From an alpha proteobacterium AAP38 (lineage in GTDB: Bacteria; Pseudomonadota; Alphaproteobacteria; Azospirillales; Azospirillaceae): a DNA stretch of 64,000 nucleotides. The stretch is from contig LJHR01000009.1 of assembly GCA_001296005.1 (NCBI GenBank), positions 372,001-436,000 of the forward strand. The letters are read 5' to 3'. The position numbers were made by a program, and so were the translations under genes. Positions 50,837 to 60,285 of this stretch are shown here, in pieces; position 1 is the first letter of the stretch; every line of letters begins with the position of its first letter. A model generated the notes under the pieces. That model searched no databases. It saw nothing but the letters and a program-made list of their open reading frames with translations, and had not been told where the DNA came from.

Positions 50837-52395
50837 TCGTTCCGGGGCCGGATCGACAATTGCGGCTGGCCGCCATGGTACAGGCCGTGGCGGCCTTGCT
50901 CTGGGTGCCGCAGGCCTTGTTGCTGGCCGATGCCATCACCTGGCTGACGGGTAGCTATACATTGCCGGGCCATGCGGTAACGCTGGCCGTGATCTTTGGC
51001 GTGCTGGGCGTGATGCGCTCCGTCCTGGATGCCTGGGGTGGGAGGCTGGCCTTCCGGGGCGCGCGGGCCGAACTGTCGCGTCTACGGACACAGGCGGTGG
51101 CGGCTCTGGCGCAGCGGGCACCCCTGGACCCCAGCTTGCCCCCATCGGGGACGGTGGCAAGCCTGCTGGCCGAACAGGCCGAGGCGGTGGTTCCCTATCT
51201 GCAACGCTATGTGCCGCTGCGCTGGCGTCTTGTGCTGGTGCCCGCTGTGATCCTGCCAGCGGTGGCTTGGCATTCCTGGGCGGCGGCGCTGATCCTGCTG
51301 ATTGCGGCACCGCTGATCCCGCTTTTCATGGCCCTGATCGGCATCCGCGCAAAAAAGGCCAGTGAGGATCAACTGGCGGCGGTGGGCAGCATGAACGGCC
51401 TGCTGATGGACCGGCTGCGCGGTCTTTCCACCATACGGGCCTTGAAGGCCGAGGGGCGGGTGGCGGCCCGTATCGGCACCCTCGCCGCCGATGTGAAACG
51501 GCGGACCATGGCGGTGTTGCGCATCGCGTTCCTGTCATCGGCGGTGTTGGAGCTGTTTTCGGCCCTGGGTGTCGCGCTGGTCGCCGTCTATGTCGGGTTC
51601 AATCTGCTGGGGCAGATAGAGTTTGGCACCTGGGGTGGAAAGCTGGACCTTCCCGCCGGGCTGTTCATCCTGCTGCTGGCACCGGCCTTCTTCGAACCGC
51701 TGCGGGAGTTGTCCGCTGTCTGGCATGACCGCGCCAGCGGGGAGGCCGCGTTGCGCGCCATGGTCGGGCTGCTGGAGGGGCAGGAGACGGCACCGGGGCC
51801 AGTTTTGATACCCGCTGACGGGTCGGTGCTTCGCCTGGACCGGGTGGGCTTTGGCTATCCGGGGGCGGCGGCTTTGGTGTCGGACGTCGATCTGTCACTG
51901 CGGCGGGGGGAGAAGGTGGCCCTGTTCGGGCCCAGTGGGGGTGGCAAATCCACCCTGCTGGCCCTGGCGGCGGGGCTGCTGCAACCGGGCAGCGGCACTG
52001 TCCGGCGTGCGGGCAAGGTTGGCTGGATCGGCCATCGCCCCTTTATGAAGAATGCCTCCCTGGTGGCCAATGTCACGCTGGGCCGACCGGGCCTGGATGC
52101 CGCACCGCTGCTGCGCCGGCTGCTGCCCGGCCATGATCCGGCGCGGCGGGTGGGGGAGGGCGGGGTGGGTCTGTCGGGCGGGGAAACGCTGCGTCTGGCG
52201 CTGGCACGCGCCATTGCCGACCCGGATGCCGCCCTGATTCTTGCCGATGAGCCGACAGCGCATCTGGACGCCGCGACGGCGGCAGAGGCGATTGAGGCCC
52301 TAATCGATGCAGCCCAGGGACGCGCCCTTCTGGTCGCCACCCATGACCCAAGGCTGGCCGCGCGCATGGACCGCGTGGTGGAGGTCGGGGCATGA
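50833..52395 (+). CDS. cydD: Thiol reductant ABC exporter, CydD subunit
   Basis: 520 residues if it starts at the TTG at 50833, which overlaps the repressor stop (TTGA) and follows GGGGGAGG; the next ATG at 50875 would lose residues ahead of helix 1. Six membrane helices (about 10-310), then the ATPase: Walker A GPSGGGKST, VGLSGGETLRLALARAI signature, Walker B LILADEPTAHLD. With CydC exports cysteine and glutathione to the periplasm and is needed to assemble cytochrome bd. ATGA overlap with cydC. Confidence 0.93.
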   Translation: MIVPGPDRQLRLAAMVQAVAALLWVPQALLLADAITWLTGSYTLPGHAVTLAVIFGVLGVMRSVLDAWGGRLAFRGARAELSRLRTQAVAALAQRAPLDPSLPPSGTVASLLAEQAEAVVPYLQRYVPLRWRLVLVPAVILPAVAWHSWAAALILLIAAPLIPLFMALIGIRAKKASEDQLAAVGSMNGLLMDRLRGLSTIRALKAEGRVAARIGTLAADVKRRTMAVLRIAFLSSAVLELFSALGVALVAVYVGFNLLGQIEFGTWGGKLDLPAGLFILLLAPAFFEPLRELSAVWHDRASGEAALRAMVGLLEGQETAPGPVLIPADGSVLRLDRVGFGYPGAAALVSDVDLSLRRGEKVALFGPSGGGKSTLLALAAGLLQPGSGTVRRAGKVGWIGHRPFMKNASLVANVTLGRPGLDAAPLLRRLLPGHDPARRVGEGGVGLSGGETLRLALARAIADPDAALILADEPTAHLDAATAAEAIEALIDAAQGRALLVATHDPRLAARMDRVVEVGA

Positions 52396-54068
52396 GGGGG
52401 CATCTGTTGCGGCTGTTCCACCTGTTCCGGCAGGCGGCAGGGTGGAAGCTTGGCCTGGGCTTGGCAACCGCCGGGATTACGGCGCTGGCGGGTGCAGCCT
52501 TGCTGGGCCTGTCGGGCTGGTTCATCACGGCCACCGGCATTGCCGGCCTGTCGGCAGGGACCGCGCTGGTCTTCGATGTGTTCCGGCCGGGTGCGGGCGT
52601 GCGGGCGCTGGCCCTGCTGCGCACCGGTGCCCGTTATGGCGAACGGCTGGCGACGCATGACGCCACCTTGTCGGTGATCGCCGGTCTGCGCGTGCGCCTG
52701 TTTCAGGCGCTGGCAAGGCCCGGTCTGGGCCGCACCCTGGTGCAGCGGCCGGGGCGGTTGCTGTTCCGCATCAGCGGCGATCTCGATACGCTGGATACGC
52801 TCTATCTCCGCCTGCTGATCCCGGCCTGTGTGCTGGTGGTCCTGGCCCTGGTCAGCATGGTGGCGCTGGCGCTGCTGACGGGGTGGGCCGGTCTGCTGCC
52901 CGGCCTGTTCCTGCTGCTGGTCGGCTTGGTCATGCTGATGCTCGGTGGGCGCGGCGGGCTGGTGGCCGGTGGAAAGCGTGCGGCGGCGCTGGAGGCCTTG
53001 CGCCTGCGTCTTCTTGATCTTGTTGCGGGCCGCGTGGAATGGCGGTTGGCGGGGCGGCAGGAACAGGCCGCCCATCTGGCCCTGTCGGCGGAGGAGCGGT
53101 TGCGCCGCGCCGATGACCGGCTGAACCGGCTGGAAAGCGGGTTGACCCTGTGGCAGGGGCTGGCGGCCACGGCGCTGCTGTCGGGTGGGGTGATCCTTTG
53201 CGCGGAACTGGTGGAACGCGGCCTGTTCGGCGGACCTGCTGTGGCCTTGTTCCTGCTGGTGCTACTGGGCATGATGGAACCGCTGGGGCCGCTGCGCCGG
53301 GGTGCCGTGGAACTGGGGCGCAGCCTGCGGGCCGTACGGCGGGTCGGGGATGCGCTTTCGCAACCCCTGCCGGAACAGGCACTGTCGCCCGATACGCGGG
53401 ATGTCGCCCTGTCGGCCATCCGCTTTCGGCATGATGGCGCCCCGGCCCCGTTGTTTGACGGGTTCGACCTGTCCATTCCCGCCGGGCAGCATGTGGCCGT
53501 GATCGGTGACAGCGGGGCCGGCAAGTCCAGCCTTGTCGCCCTGCTGACCGGGGAGGCAAGGCCCGACACAGGCAGCATCACGGTTCCCCCTTGGGCCTTG
53601 CTGGGCCAGGATGCAGCCCTGTTTCAGGATAGTGTGCGGGCCAATCTGCTTCTGGCCGATCCCGACGCCGATGACGTGCGCCTGTGGGCGGTGCTGGAAC
53701 AGGCGGGGCTGGAACGAGTCGTGCGGGAGATGTCGGGTGGGCTGGATGCCCCCCTGGGAGAGGGCGGTACGGGCCTGTCATCGGGCCAGCGGCGGCGATT
53801 GGCCCTGGCCCGGTTCCTGTTGCAGGACAAGCCCTTATGGCTGCTGGACGAGGTGACGGAAGGCATCGACCTTTCTGTCGCAGCCACAATTTTGACAAAT
53901 ATCAAAGTTTCGGCTGCCGGACGAACTATTCTGCTGATCACGCATCTGAGGCGTGAGGCGGCCCTGGCCGACCGGATCATCCGGTTGTCCCATGGCCGGG
54001 TGGTCATGGATCTGACGCGCGGTGACCCGGCCTTTGATCAGGCCCTGTCCACCCTGCGCCCTGACTGA
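52392..54068 (+). CDS. cydC: Thiol reductant ABC exporter, CydC subunit
   Basis: 558 residues. N-terminal WKLGLGLATAGITALAGAALLGLSGWFITATGIAGL is the CydC opening; six helices to about 300, then the ATPase with Walker A GDSGAGKSS, signature GLSSGQRRRLALARFL and Walker B LWLLDEVTEGID, where DEVTE replaces the usual DEPT but keeps the catalytic Glu. Partner of CydD. 91 bp separate it from cydA. Confidence 0.93.
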   Translation: MRGHLLRLFHLFRQAAGWKLGLGLATAGITALAGAALLGLSGWFITATGIAGLSAGTALVFDVFRPGAGVRALALLRTGARYGERLATHDATLSVIAGLRVRLFQALARPGLGRTLVQRPGRLLFRISGDLDTLDTLYLRLLIPACVLVVLALVSMVALALLTGWAGLLPGLFLLLVGLVMLMLGGRGGLVAGGKRAAALEALRLRLLDLVAGRVEWRLAGRQEQAAHLALSAEERLRRADDRLNRLESGLTLWQGLAATALLSGGVILCAELVERGLFGGPAVALFLLVLLGMMEPLGPLRRGAVELGRSLRAVRRVGDALSQPLPEQALSPDTRDVALSAIRFRHDGAPAPLFDGFDLSIPAGQHVAVIGDSGAGKSSLVALLTGEARPDTGSITVPPWALLGQDAALFQDSVRANLLLADPDADDVRLWAVLEQAGLERVVREMSGGLDAPLGEGGTGLSSGQRRRLALARFLLQDKPLWLLDEVTEGIDLSVAATILTNIKVSAAGRTILLITHLRREAALADRIIRLSHGRVVMDLTRGDPAFDQALSTLRPD

Positions 54069-54159
54069 CGATCCTGTCCGACGCCCCGGAGGATGAAGCC
54101 CCGCCATCGGGACGGGGTTCGCGTTCAGGAGGCGCCGGTGGCAGCCGGCGACATGACGC

Positions 54160-55734
54160 ATGGAGTTGGACATTGTCGGGCTGTCACGCCTGCAATTTGC
54201 ACTGACCGCCCTTTACCATTTTCTGTTCGTGCCCCTGACCCTGGGCCTGTCTATCATCATCGCCATCATGGAGACGGTCTATGTAATGACCGACCGGCCC
54301 ATCTGGCGCCAGATGACCAAGTTCTGGGGCAGCCTGTTCGGCATCAACTTCGTCCTGGGTGTGGCCACGGGCCTGACCATGGAGTTCCAGTTCGGGATGA
54401 ACTGGTCTTATTACAGCCACTATGTCGGCGACATTTTTGGCGCGCCGCTGGCCATTGAGGGCCTGATGGCCTTCTTCCTGGAAGCCACCTTTGTCGGCCT
54501 GTTCTTCTTTGGCTGGGACCGGATGAGCAAGGTGCAGCATCTGGCCGCCACCTGGGCCGTCGCCATCGGGTCGAACTTCTCCGCGCTGTGGATTCTCATC
54601 GCCAATGGCTGGATGCAGAACCCGGTCGGGGCCGTGTTCAACCCGGCGACCATGCGCATGGAGATCGAGGATTTCTATGCCGTGATCTTCAACCCCGTGG
54701 CGCAGGCCAAATTCGTCCACACCGTCTCTGCCGGCTATGTCACGGCGGCAGTGTTCGTGCTGGGCGTGTCGGCCTTCTATCTGCTGAAGGGGCGGCATGT
54801 GACGCTGGCCAAACGGTCCATGGCGGTCGCCTGTTCCTTTGGTCTCCTATCGTCCCTGTCGGTTGTCGTGCTGGGCGATGAAAGCGGCTATCTGGCGACC
54901 GAGCATCAGAAGATGAAGCTGGCCGCTATTGAGGGCATGTGGGAGACGGAACCGGCCCCTGCCGCCTTCACCGCCATCGGCTTTCCCAATCAGGAAGCGC
55001 GGGAGACGCATCATGTGTTGCAGATCCCCTGGGCGCTGGGCCTGATCTCCACCCGTTCGCTGAATACCCAGGTGTTGGGCATCAATGATCTGGTCGCCCA
55101 TGGCAAGGAACGGGTGGAAAGCGGGATCATCGCCTATGACGCCCTGCAAACCATCCGTGCCGCCAGGGGTGCGGAGAATGTCGCCCCCGAGGTGAAGGCG
55201 GCGTTCGAAAGCCATGGACGCGATCTGGGATACGCCTATCTGCTGAAACGCTATGTCGATGACCCGCGGCAGGCGAATGAACAACAGATTGACAAGGCGG
55301 CCTGGGATCTGGTGCCGCAGGTGGCGCCCTTGTTCTGGTCCTTCCGCATCATGGTGGGGCTTGGCTTCTTCTTCATTGCGCTGATGGCTGCCTTCTTCTG
55401 GCAATCGGCGACGGGAAGGCTGGGGGAGCCGCGCTGGCTGCTGAAACTGGCCGTGCTGGCCATCCCGCTGCCCTGGATCGCGGCGGAACTGGGCTGGGTG
55501 GTGGCGGAGTTTGGACGCCAGCCCTGGATCATCGAAGGTGTGCTGCCGACGGCCATGGCGGTGTCCAGCCTGTCGGTCACCGACCTGCTGATCACCATCG
55601 CCGGCTTCACCCTGTTCTACAGCGTGCTGTTCGTTGTGGAGGTGAGTTTGATGGTTCGCGCCATCCGCAAGGGGCCGGAGCCAGATGATCATCCTGCCCC
55701 AGCCCCCTATTCCACTTTGCAAGCGGCGGAGTGA
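54160..55734 (+). CDS. cydA: Cytochrome bd ubiquinol oxidase subunit I
   Basis: 524 residues, nine helices. Haem ligands are visible: His in FALTALYHFLFVPLTLG (b595), His in KFVHTVSAGYV (b558) and Met in FRIMVGLG (b558). The Q-loop is of the long, E. coli type (IPWALGLISTRSLNTQVLG ... GYAYLLKRYVDDPRQ). High-affinity, cyanide- and sulfide-resistant terminal oxidase. It belongs to the same transcription unit as the repressor and cydDC by spacing, so oxidase levels should rise with persulfide. The next gene overlaps or follows by 5 bp. Confidence 0.96.
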   Translation: MELDIVGLSRLQFALTALYHFLFVPLTLGLSIIIAIMETVYVMTDRPIWRQMTKFWGSLFGINFVLGVATGLTMEFQFGMNWSYYSHYVGDIFGAPLAIEGLMAFFLEATFVGLFFFGWDRMSKVQHLAATWAVAIGSNFSALWILIANGWMQNPVGAVFNPATMRMEIEDFYAVIFNPVAQAKFVHTVSAGYVTAAVFVLGVSAFYLLKGRHVTLAKRSMAVACSFGLLSSLSVVVLGDESGYLATEHQKMKLAAIEGMWETEPAPAAFTAIGFPNQEARETHHVLQIPWALGLISTRSLNTQVLGINDLVAHGKERVESGIIAYDALQTIRAARGAENVAPEVKAAFESHGRDLGYAYLLKRYVDDPRQANEQQIDKAAWDLVPQVAPLFWSFRIMVGLGFFFIALMAAFFWQSATGRLGEPRWLLKLAVLAIPLPWIAAELGWVVAEFGRQPWIIEGVLPTAMAVSSLSVTDLLITIAGFTLFYSVLFVVEVSLMVRAIRKGPEPDDHPAPAPYSTLQAAE

Positions 55735-55739
55735 CGATC

Positions 55740-56894
55740 ATGATCCTGCATGAACTTCTGGATTATACGACGCTGCGCCTGATCTGGTGGGTGCTGCTGG
55801 GTGTGCTCCTGATCGGGTTCGCCGCGACGGACGGGTTCGACATGGGCACGGCCATCCTGCTGCCCTTCATCGGCAAGGATGATGTCGAACGCCGCACCAT
55901 CATCAATGCCGTCGGCCCGGTATGGGAGGGCAATCAGGTCTGGTTCATCCTGGGTGGTGGCGCCATCTTCGCTGCCTGGCCGCCGCTTTATGCCGTGTCC
56001 TTCTCCGGCTTCTATCTGGCCATGTTCGTGGTGCTGGCGGCCCTGATCCTGCGGCCGGTGGCGTTCAAGTACCGGTCGAAGCGGGATGATGTCCGCTGGC
56101 GCGCGGCCTGGGACTGGGCACTGTTCATTGGCGGGTTCGTGCCTGTGCTGATCTTCGGCGTGGCGGTGGGCAATGTACTGCAGGGGGTGCCGTTCCGCCT
56201 GGATGGCGATTTGCGCGCCTTCTACGAAGGCTCGTTCTTCGGCCTGCTGAACCCGTTCGCCCTGCTCTGCGGTCTGCTGTCGGTGGCGATGCTGATCACG
56301 CACGGGGCCGCCTGGGTGACGCTGAAGACAGCTGGCGCCGTGGCGGAACGGGCGCGGGGCGTGGGGCTGGTGACGGCCCTGCTGACGCCCGCCCTGTTCG
56401 CGTTGGCCGGGGTGGCGCTGTATCTCTGGGTCGATGGCTACCACATCACCAGTGCGGTGGTGACGGACGGCCCGTCCAACCCGCTGCTAAAGCAGGTGGC
56501 GGCGGCGCCGGCGCTGTGGTTCAGCAATTACGGGACCTACCCATTCCTGTTGATCGCCCCAGTGCTGGGGTTGGTGGGGCCGCTGCTGGTCTGGGCCGGG
56601 CTGAAGGTACGGGCGGAAGGGGCGACGCTGATCATTTCCGGCCTGTCGCTTTTGGGGATCATCGCGACCGTCGGTGTCTCGATGTTCCCCTTCATCCTGC
56701 CCAGTTCCATTGATCCGGTCAGCAGCCTGACGGTCTGGGACAGTTCATCCTCGCACCAGACCTTGTTCATTATGCTGGTCGTGACTTGCATCTTCCTGCC
56801 GCTCGTCCTGGCCTACACGGCCTGGGCCTATCGCATCCTGTGGGGCAAGGTCGATGCAGGAGCCATCCGTGCCGGCCAGGGCCACCATTACTGA
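55740..56894 (+). CDS. cydB: Cytochrome bd ubiquinol oxidase subunit II
   Basis: 384 residues from the ATG at 55740 (a GTG at 55731 overlapping the cydA stop is in frame). Eight or nine helices; DYTTLRLIWWVLLGVLLIGFAATDGFDMG and GPVWEGNQVWFILGGGA are the CydB signatures. Forms the quinol oxidase with CydA. CydX follows 18 bp downstream. Confidence 0.95.
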   Translation: MILHELLDYTTLRLIWWVLLGVLLIGFAATDGFDMGTAILLPFIGKDDVERRTIINAVGPVWEGNQVWFILGGGAIFAAWPPLYAVSFSGFYLAMFVVLAALILRPVAFKYRSKRDDVRWRAAWDWALFIGGFVPVLIFGVAVGNVLQGVPFRLDGDLRAFYEGSFFGLLNPFALLCGLLSVAMLITHGAAWVTLKTAGAVAERARGVGLVTALLTPALFALAGVALYLWVDGYHITSAVVTDGPSNPLLKQVAAAPALWFSNYGTYPFLLIAPVLGLVGPLLVWAGLKVRAEGATLIISGLSLLGIIATVGVSMFPFILPSSIDPVSSLTVWDSSSSHQTLFIMLVVTCIFLPLVLAYTAWAYRILWGKVDAGAIRAGQGHHY

Positions 56895-56912
56895 GGAAAA
56901 GGAGACCGTATC

Positions 56913-57023
56913 ATGTGGTATTTCGCCTGGATGCTGGGCCTGCCCCTGGCCGCCGCCTTCGCCGTCTTGAACGCCATGTGGTTCGAGATGCGCGAAGACG
57001 CCAAGGAGCAGGGGCGGCGCTGA
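56913..57023 (+). CDS. cydX: Cytochrome bd small subunit CydX
   Basis: 36 residues: MWYFAWMLGLPLAAAFAVLN followed by AMWFEMREDAKEQGRR. The MWYFxWxLG opening, single helix and acidic-then-basic tail are the classic CydX pattern. AAAGGAG lies 10 bp before the ATG. It stabilises the haem b595/d site of cytochrome bd. Too short for most gene finders; the position directly after cydB settles it. The following 57024-57260 holds no gene I can support. Confidence 0.93.
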   Translation: MWYFAWMLGLPLAAAFAVLNAMWFEMREDAKEQGRR

Positions 57024-57260
57024 TATCGGTGTGCCGGTGTGGAGCAGCGCCATGAACGTTGCCTCACACCGGCATGCGCCGCTGGTGCCAGACACGATTC
57101 GTGACGGTATTGGAGACGGCGGTATCGTGTTCAAAATGAGTAGATGGAGTCTCAGACCCAGAAACAACAAATGGCGACCCAAAGGCCGCCACGTTATTTG
57201 TTCCGATCAATATATGATCAGTAACAAAATACAACTATGTGATTTTCTGAAAGTTCGAAG

Positions 57261-57336
57261 TGGTGCCCAGGGACGGAATCGAACCGCCGACACGGGGATT
57301 TTCAATCCCCTGCTCTACCGACTGAGCTACCTGGGC
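57261..57336 (-). tRNA. tRNA-Phe (GAA)
   Basis: 76 nt on the minus strand including an encoded CCA end. Acceptor GCCCAGG/CCTGGGC, D arm AGCTCAGTCGGTAGAGC, anticodon stem GGGGA/TCCCC with loop TTGAAAA (anticodon GAA), T arm CGGTTCGATTCCG. Upstream of yacG in this cluster in many alphaproteobacteria. Confidence 0.97.
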
Positions 57337-57453
57337 AAACCGTACTTCGTAACCACCGAGGCGTTTGTTTGTCACCGCCGCCCGGTGTGGTGCGCCTTAT
57401 AGACAAGGCATCCGGGGCTGTAAAGCATTGAATTGCGCATCTGCGAAATTTTT

Positions 57454-57654
57454 TCAGCGACCTTCATCTTCCTCCGGCGCCTCGTCCACGGGCACGCGGT
57501 AGACCTCGCCCAGCCAGCGGTTCAAGTCCACGTCGGCGCAGCGCTTGGAACAGAAGGGGCGGAAATCCAACACCGGGGCGCGGCCACAAATGGGGCATCC
57601 AGCGGCCTTCTTCGGCTTGCGCAGGGCGGACAGGTCGATGGGATCATCACTCAT
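57454..57654 (-). CDS. yacG: DNA gyrase inhibitor YacG (zinc-binding)
   Basis: 66 residues. Zinc ribbon CPICG ... CSKRCADVDLNRWLGEVYRVP, which matches YacG; an acidic C-terminus follows. Small cytoplasmic protein that binds GyrB and inhibits gyrase in E. coli. Last gene of the hisG-to-yacG cluster; 11 bp after the RNase E/G gene. Confidence 0.92.
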   Translation of the reverse strand: MSDDPIDLSALRKPKKAAGCPICGRAPVLDFRPFCSKRCADVDLNRWLGEVYRVPVDEAPEEDEGR

Positions 57655-57665
57655 GGGTGGCTTCC

Positions 57666-58817
57666 TTACAGCAGCAGATCGGCCAGCGGCGGGCCACGGC
57701 GGGCGCGGGTGACCTCCACCAGGCCCAGGCGCGACATGCCATAGACATGGGTGGCGACCGGGTCGTCCGCCACCGCCGAGGACAGGCGCTGTATCACCGC
57801 CTCCCGGTCCCCGACGCGCGCCATGTTCACGAAATCCACCACCACGATGCCGCCGACATTGCGCAGGCGCAGCTGCCGCGCGATCTCCATGCAGGCATCC
57901 AGGTTGGTGGCCAGGGGGTTGCCGCGTTCGCCGCCATTGACGTCGATGACGGTCAGCGCCTCCGTCCGGTCGATGACCAGCGACCCGCCCTGTCCCAGAT
58001 CGACACGGCGGTCGGTCAGGGCTGCGATGGCGCTATCGGCATCGCCCTGATCGAACAGGGGGCGGGGGGCCTTGTGCGGGACGATCAGGGGCAGCAGGTC
58101 GGGTGCCAGGGCCATGGCAGTGCTTTTTACCGCCGCCAGCATCTCCGACCCCTCCACCACGATTTCCACCAGCCCGTCGCGTGGCAACTCCACCAGCGCG
58201 CGCCGGATAGCATCTGGCGGGGGCAGCAGGGTGGCGGGGCTGGTGCCGCCAGCGGCGCGTTGGACCTTGTAGGCGTCGGCCAGCAGCGCTTCCGCCTCCC
58301 CCAGCACGAGGGCGGGGTCGGTCGGCAAAGCCTCTGCCCGCACGATCCAGCCGCCCTGGTTGGGCAGGGTGGATGTCAGGCGCTGACGCAGGGCCTGAAC
58401 CTCGGGCCCCTTGCCCAGGCGTTTGGAGATGTGGATGCCGTCGCCCAGCGGGGTATGGACCAGGAAGCGACCGGGGAAGGACAGGTCCATGGTCAGTACC
58501 GCCCCCTTGCCGTCATGGGCGTCGGCCTTCACTTGGGCGGCCACCATCTGGCCGGTGCGCAGCAACTGTCCAATGCGGGCATCGCGGCGACCGGGGCGCA
58601 CATCGGCAGCGGAAAGGAAACCGGGGGTGCTGTCGCCAAATTCCAAGAAGGCGGCGTCCAGCCCGGCCACGACGCGCCCGATGCGGCCCAGCACGATGGC
58701 CCCCAGCCAAGCCGGGCGCTCGACATGATCAATGGCAAGATCGGTCAGGATGCCGTCGGACAGCATGGCGCAGCGCCGCAAGGGCCCGCGCTGGTCGATC
58801 AGCAGCCGGCGGCGCAT
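57666..58817 (-). CDS. Ribonuclease E/G family protein, short form
   Basis: 383 residues from the ATG at 58817, which shares bases with the maf stop codon (TAATG). The catalytic RNase E/G core is present: LGRIGRVVAGLDAAFLEFG (S1-like start), DGKGAVLTMDLSFPGRFLVHTP, RTEALTVIDVNGG with metal Asp, and NLDACMEIARQLRLRNVGGIVVVDFVNM with the second Asp. It ends soon after (RRGPPLADLLL) and lacks the Zn-link and long tail, being shorter than E. coli RNase G. rRNA/mRNA processing enzyme of the short alphaproteobacterial type. Confidence 0.9.
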   Translation of the reverse strand: MRRRLLIDQRGPLRRCAMLSDGILTDLAIDHVERPAWLGAIVLGRIGRVVAGLDAAFLEFGDSTPGFLSAADVRPGRRDARIGQLLRTGQMVAAQVKADAHDGKGAVLTMDLSFPGRFLVHTPLGDGIHISKRLGKGPEVQALRQRLTSTLPNQGGWIVRAEALPTDPALVLGEAEALLADAYKVQRAAGGTSPATLLPPPDAIRRALVELPRDGLVEIVVEGSEMLAAVKSTAMALAPDLLPLIVPHKAPRPLFDQGDADSAIAALTDRRVDLGQGGSLVIDRTEALTVIDVNGGERGNPLATNLDACMEIARQLRLRNVGGIVVVDFVNMARVGDREAVIQRLSSAVADDPVATHVYGMSRLGLVEVTRARRGPPLADLLL

Positions 58818-59470
58818 TAGCCCCGTGATGTGGCTTGGGCGGCGGCCAGCGCCAGCGCATCGATCCCGGCGGCGCGCAAGCACCCCGCCACCTCCGTCAG
58901 CGGCAGGCCGACGACATTGCTGTAACTGCCGGAAAGCTGCCGCACGAACAGGCTGGCCAGCCCCTGGATGGCATAGCCGCCCGCCTTGCCCTTCCAGTCG
59001 CCGGTGGACAGATACTGGTCGATCTCATCACGTGACAGAGTGCGGAAGATCACCTGACTTTCGACCACCCGGCTCCACAGCTTGCCATCCGTGCCAACCA
59101 GGGCGACACCGGTATAGACGCGGTGGCGGCGGCCTTGCAGCAGGTTGAGGCAGCGGCGTGCCGTGTCCGCATCATCCGCCTTGGGCAGAATGCGACGGCC
59201 CAGTCCCACCACCGTATCGGCGGCCAGCACGATGGCGCCGGCATGGCGCGCGGCCACCATTCCCGCCTTTTCCCGCGACAGGCGCTGGGCATGGGGGGAG
59301 GGGAGTTCGTCGGGAAATGGGGATTCGTCAATATCCGCCGGATCAATGGCATCCGGCACCAGCCCGATCTGGGCCAGCAGTTCCCGCCGCCGGGGTGACC
59401 CGGAGGCAAGGATCAGGCGCGGACGGTCAATGCCGGGTTGGTCGGGCGTCGCCGCCGCGCGCGCGTTCAT
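58817..59470 (-). CDS. maf: Maf family nucleoside triphosphate pyrophosphatase
   Basis: 217 residues from the ATG at 59470 (TTG at 59476 also in frame). Motifs [42 protein letters not shown], and [16 protein letters not shown] identify Maf/YhdE. Hydrolyses dTTP/UTP or modified NTPs, and delays septum formation when overproduced. Lies between infA and the RNase gene. Confidence 0.93.
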   Translation of the reverse strand: MNARAAATPDQPGIDRPRLILASGSPRRRELLAQIGLVPDAIDPADIDESPFPDELPSPHAQRLSREKAGMVAARHAGAIVLAADTVVGLGRRILPKADDADTARRCLNLLQGRRHRVYTGVALVGTDGKLWSRVVESQVIFRTLSRDEIDQYLSTGDWKGKAGGYAIQGLASLFVRQLSGSYSNVVGLPLTEVAGCLRAAGIDALALAAAQATSRG

Positions 59471-59486
59471 CGTCAAATCCTGCCGC

Positions 59487-59705
59487 TCACTTGAAGCGGA
59501 AGGTGATCCGACCCTTGGTCAGGTCGTAGGGGGTCATTTCGACGTTGACGCGGTCACCCGCCAGCACGCGGATGCGGTTCTTGCGCATCTTGCCAGACGT
59601 GTGGGCCAGCACTTCATGTTCGTTATCGAGCTTCACGCGAAACATCGCGTTGGGCAGCAGTTCGGTCACCGTGCCAGAAAACTCGATCAGATCTTCCTTG
59701 GCCAT
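59487..59705 (-). CDS. infA: Translation initiation factor IF-1
   Basis: 72 residues, exactly the family length, from the ATG at 59705: [20 protein letters not shown] opening, S1-like OB fold, ending [18 protein letters not shown]. Essential factor that occupies the ribosomal A site during initiation. Conserved position before maf. Confidence 0.97.
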   Translation of the reverse strand: MAKEDLIEFSGTVTELLPNAMFRVKLDNEHEVLAHTSGKMRKNRIRVLAGDRVNVEMTPYDLTKGRITFRFK

Positions 59706-59833
59706 GTTTTCCTGATTTCGGGATGGTAAAACGCGCACATAGGTGAGCGTCACAGCCGCGCGGGTCAAGTGTTTTCAGCGCAAAGCATGGGCGTTTCACA
59801 CGCTGGGCAGGGTAGGGGAACTGTGTCCCCGCC

Positions 59834-60274
59834 TCACTCCACCCCGAACCGTACTTTCATGCGGCGTAGCAGCGTATCACGCACCTGCCGATAAGCATCG
59901 AGTCGCGCCTCGCGGCTGCCTTCCACCAGGGTGGGATCGAAGGTGTTCCAGAATTCAACGTCGCAGGCGGTGGTACGGGTCATCTCCACGGCCCGGTGCT
60001 GCGCCTCCGGCGAGAGCGAGATGACGAGGTCGAAACTGTCATCCTCCAACTGGTCGAAGGTTTTGCAGCGATGGCGCGACATGTCGATGCCCAGTTCGGC
60101 CATCACGGTGGTCACGAACGGGTCGGGTTCCCCCTCGCGCACCCCGGCACTGTCGACATAGACCTGCCGTCCCATCAGATGCTTCAACAGCCCTTCGGCC
60201 ATGGGCGAACGGATGGCGTTGTAGGTGCAGGCGAACAGGACGGAGGAGATTCGGGTCGGGCTGATTTCGGCCAT
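59834..60274 (-). CDS. Low-molecular-weight protein tyrosine phosphatase / arsenate reductase-like
   Basis: 146 residues. The P-loop CTYNAIRSPMAEG (CX5R, Cys about 16) and the distal Asp loop near FWNTFDPTLVEGS match the LMW-PTP fold. The Asn and Ala in the P-loop are of the variant seen in alphaproteobacterial copies in this cluster. Dephosphorylates proteins or reduces arsenate; which is unknown. Follows UPF0262 (11 bp). Confidence 0.88.
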   Translation of the reverse strand: MAEISPTRISSVLFACTYNAIRSPMAEGLLKHLMGRQVYVDSAGVREGEPDPFVTTVMAELGIDMSRHRCKTFDQLEDDSFDLVISLSPEAQHRAVEMTRTTACDVEFWNTFDPTLVEGSREARLDAYRQVRDTLLRRMKVRFGVE

Positions 60275-60285
60275 CGACGCGGCAC

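Noticed and set aside
54069..54159. FNR box before cydA
   Set aside because: Looked for because cyd genes are often FNR- or ArcA-controlled; no TTGAT-N4-ATCAA-like sequence is present in the gap.
57031..57402. 123-codon frame on the plus strand
   Set aside because: Runs across the antisense of tRNA-Phe; no homology character and no ribosome binding site.
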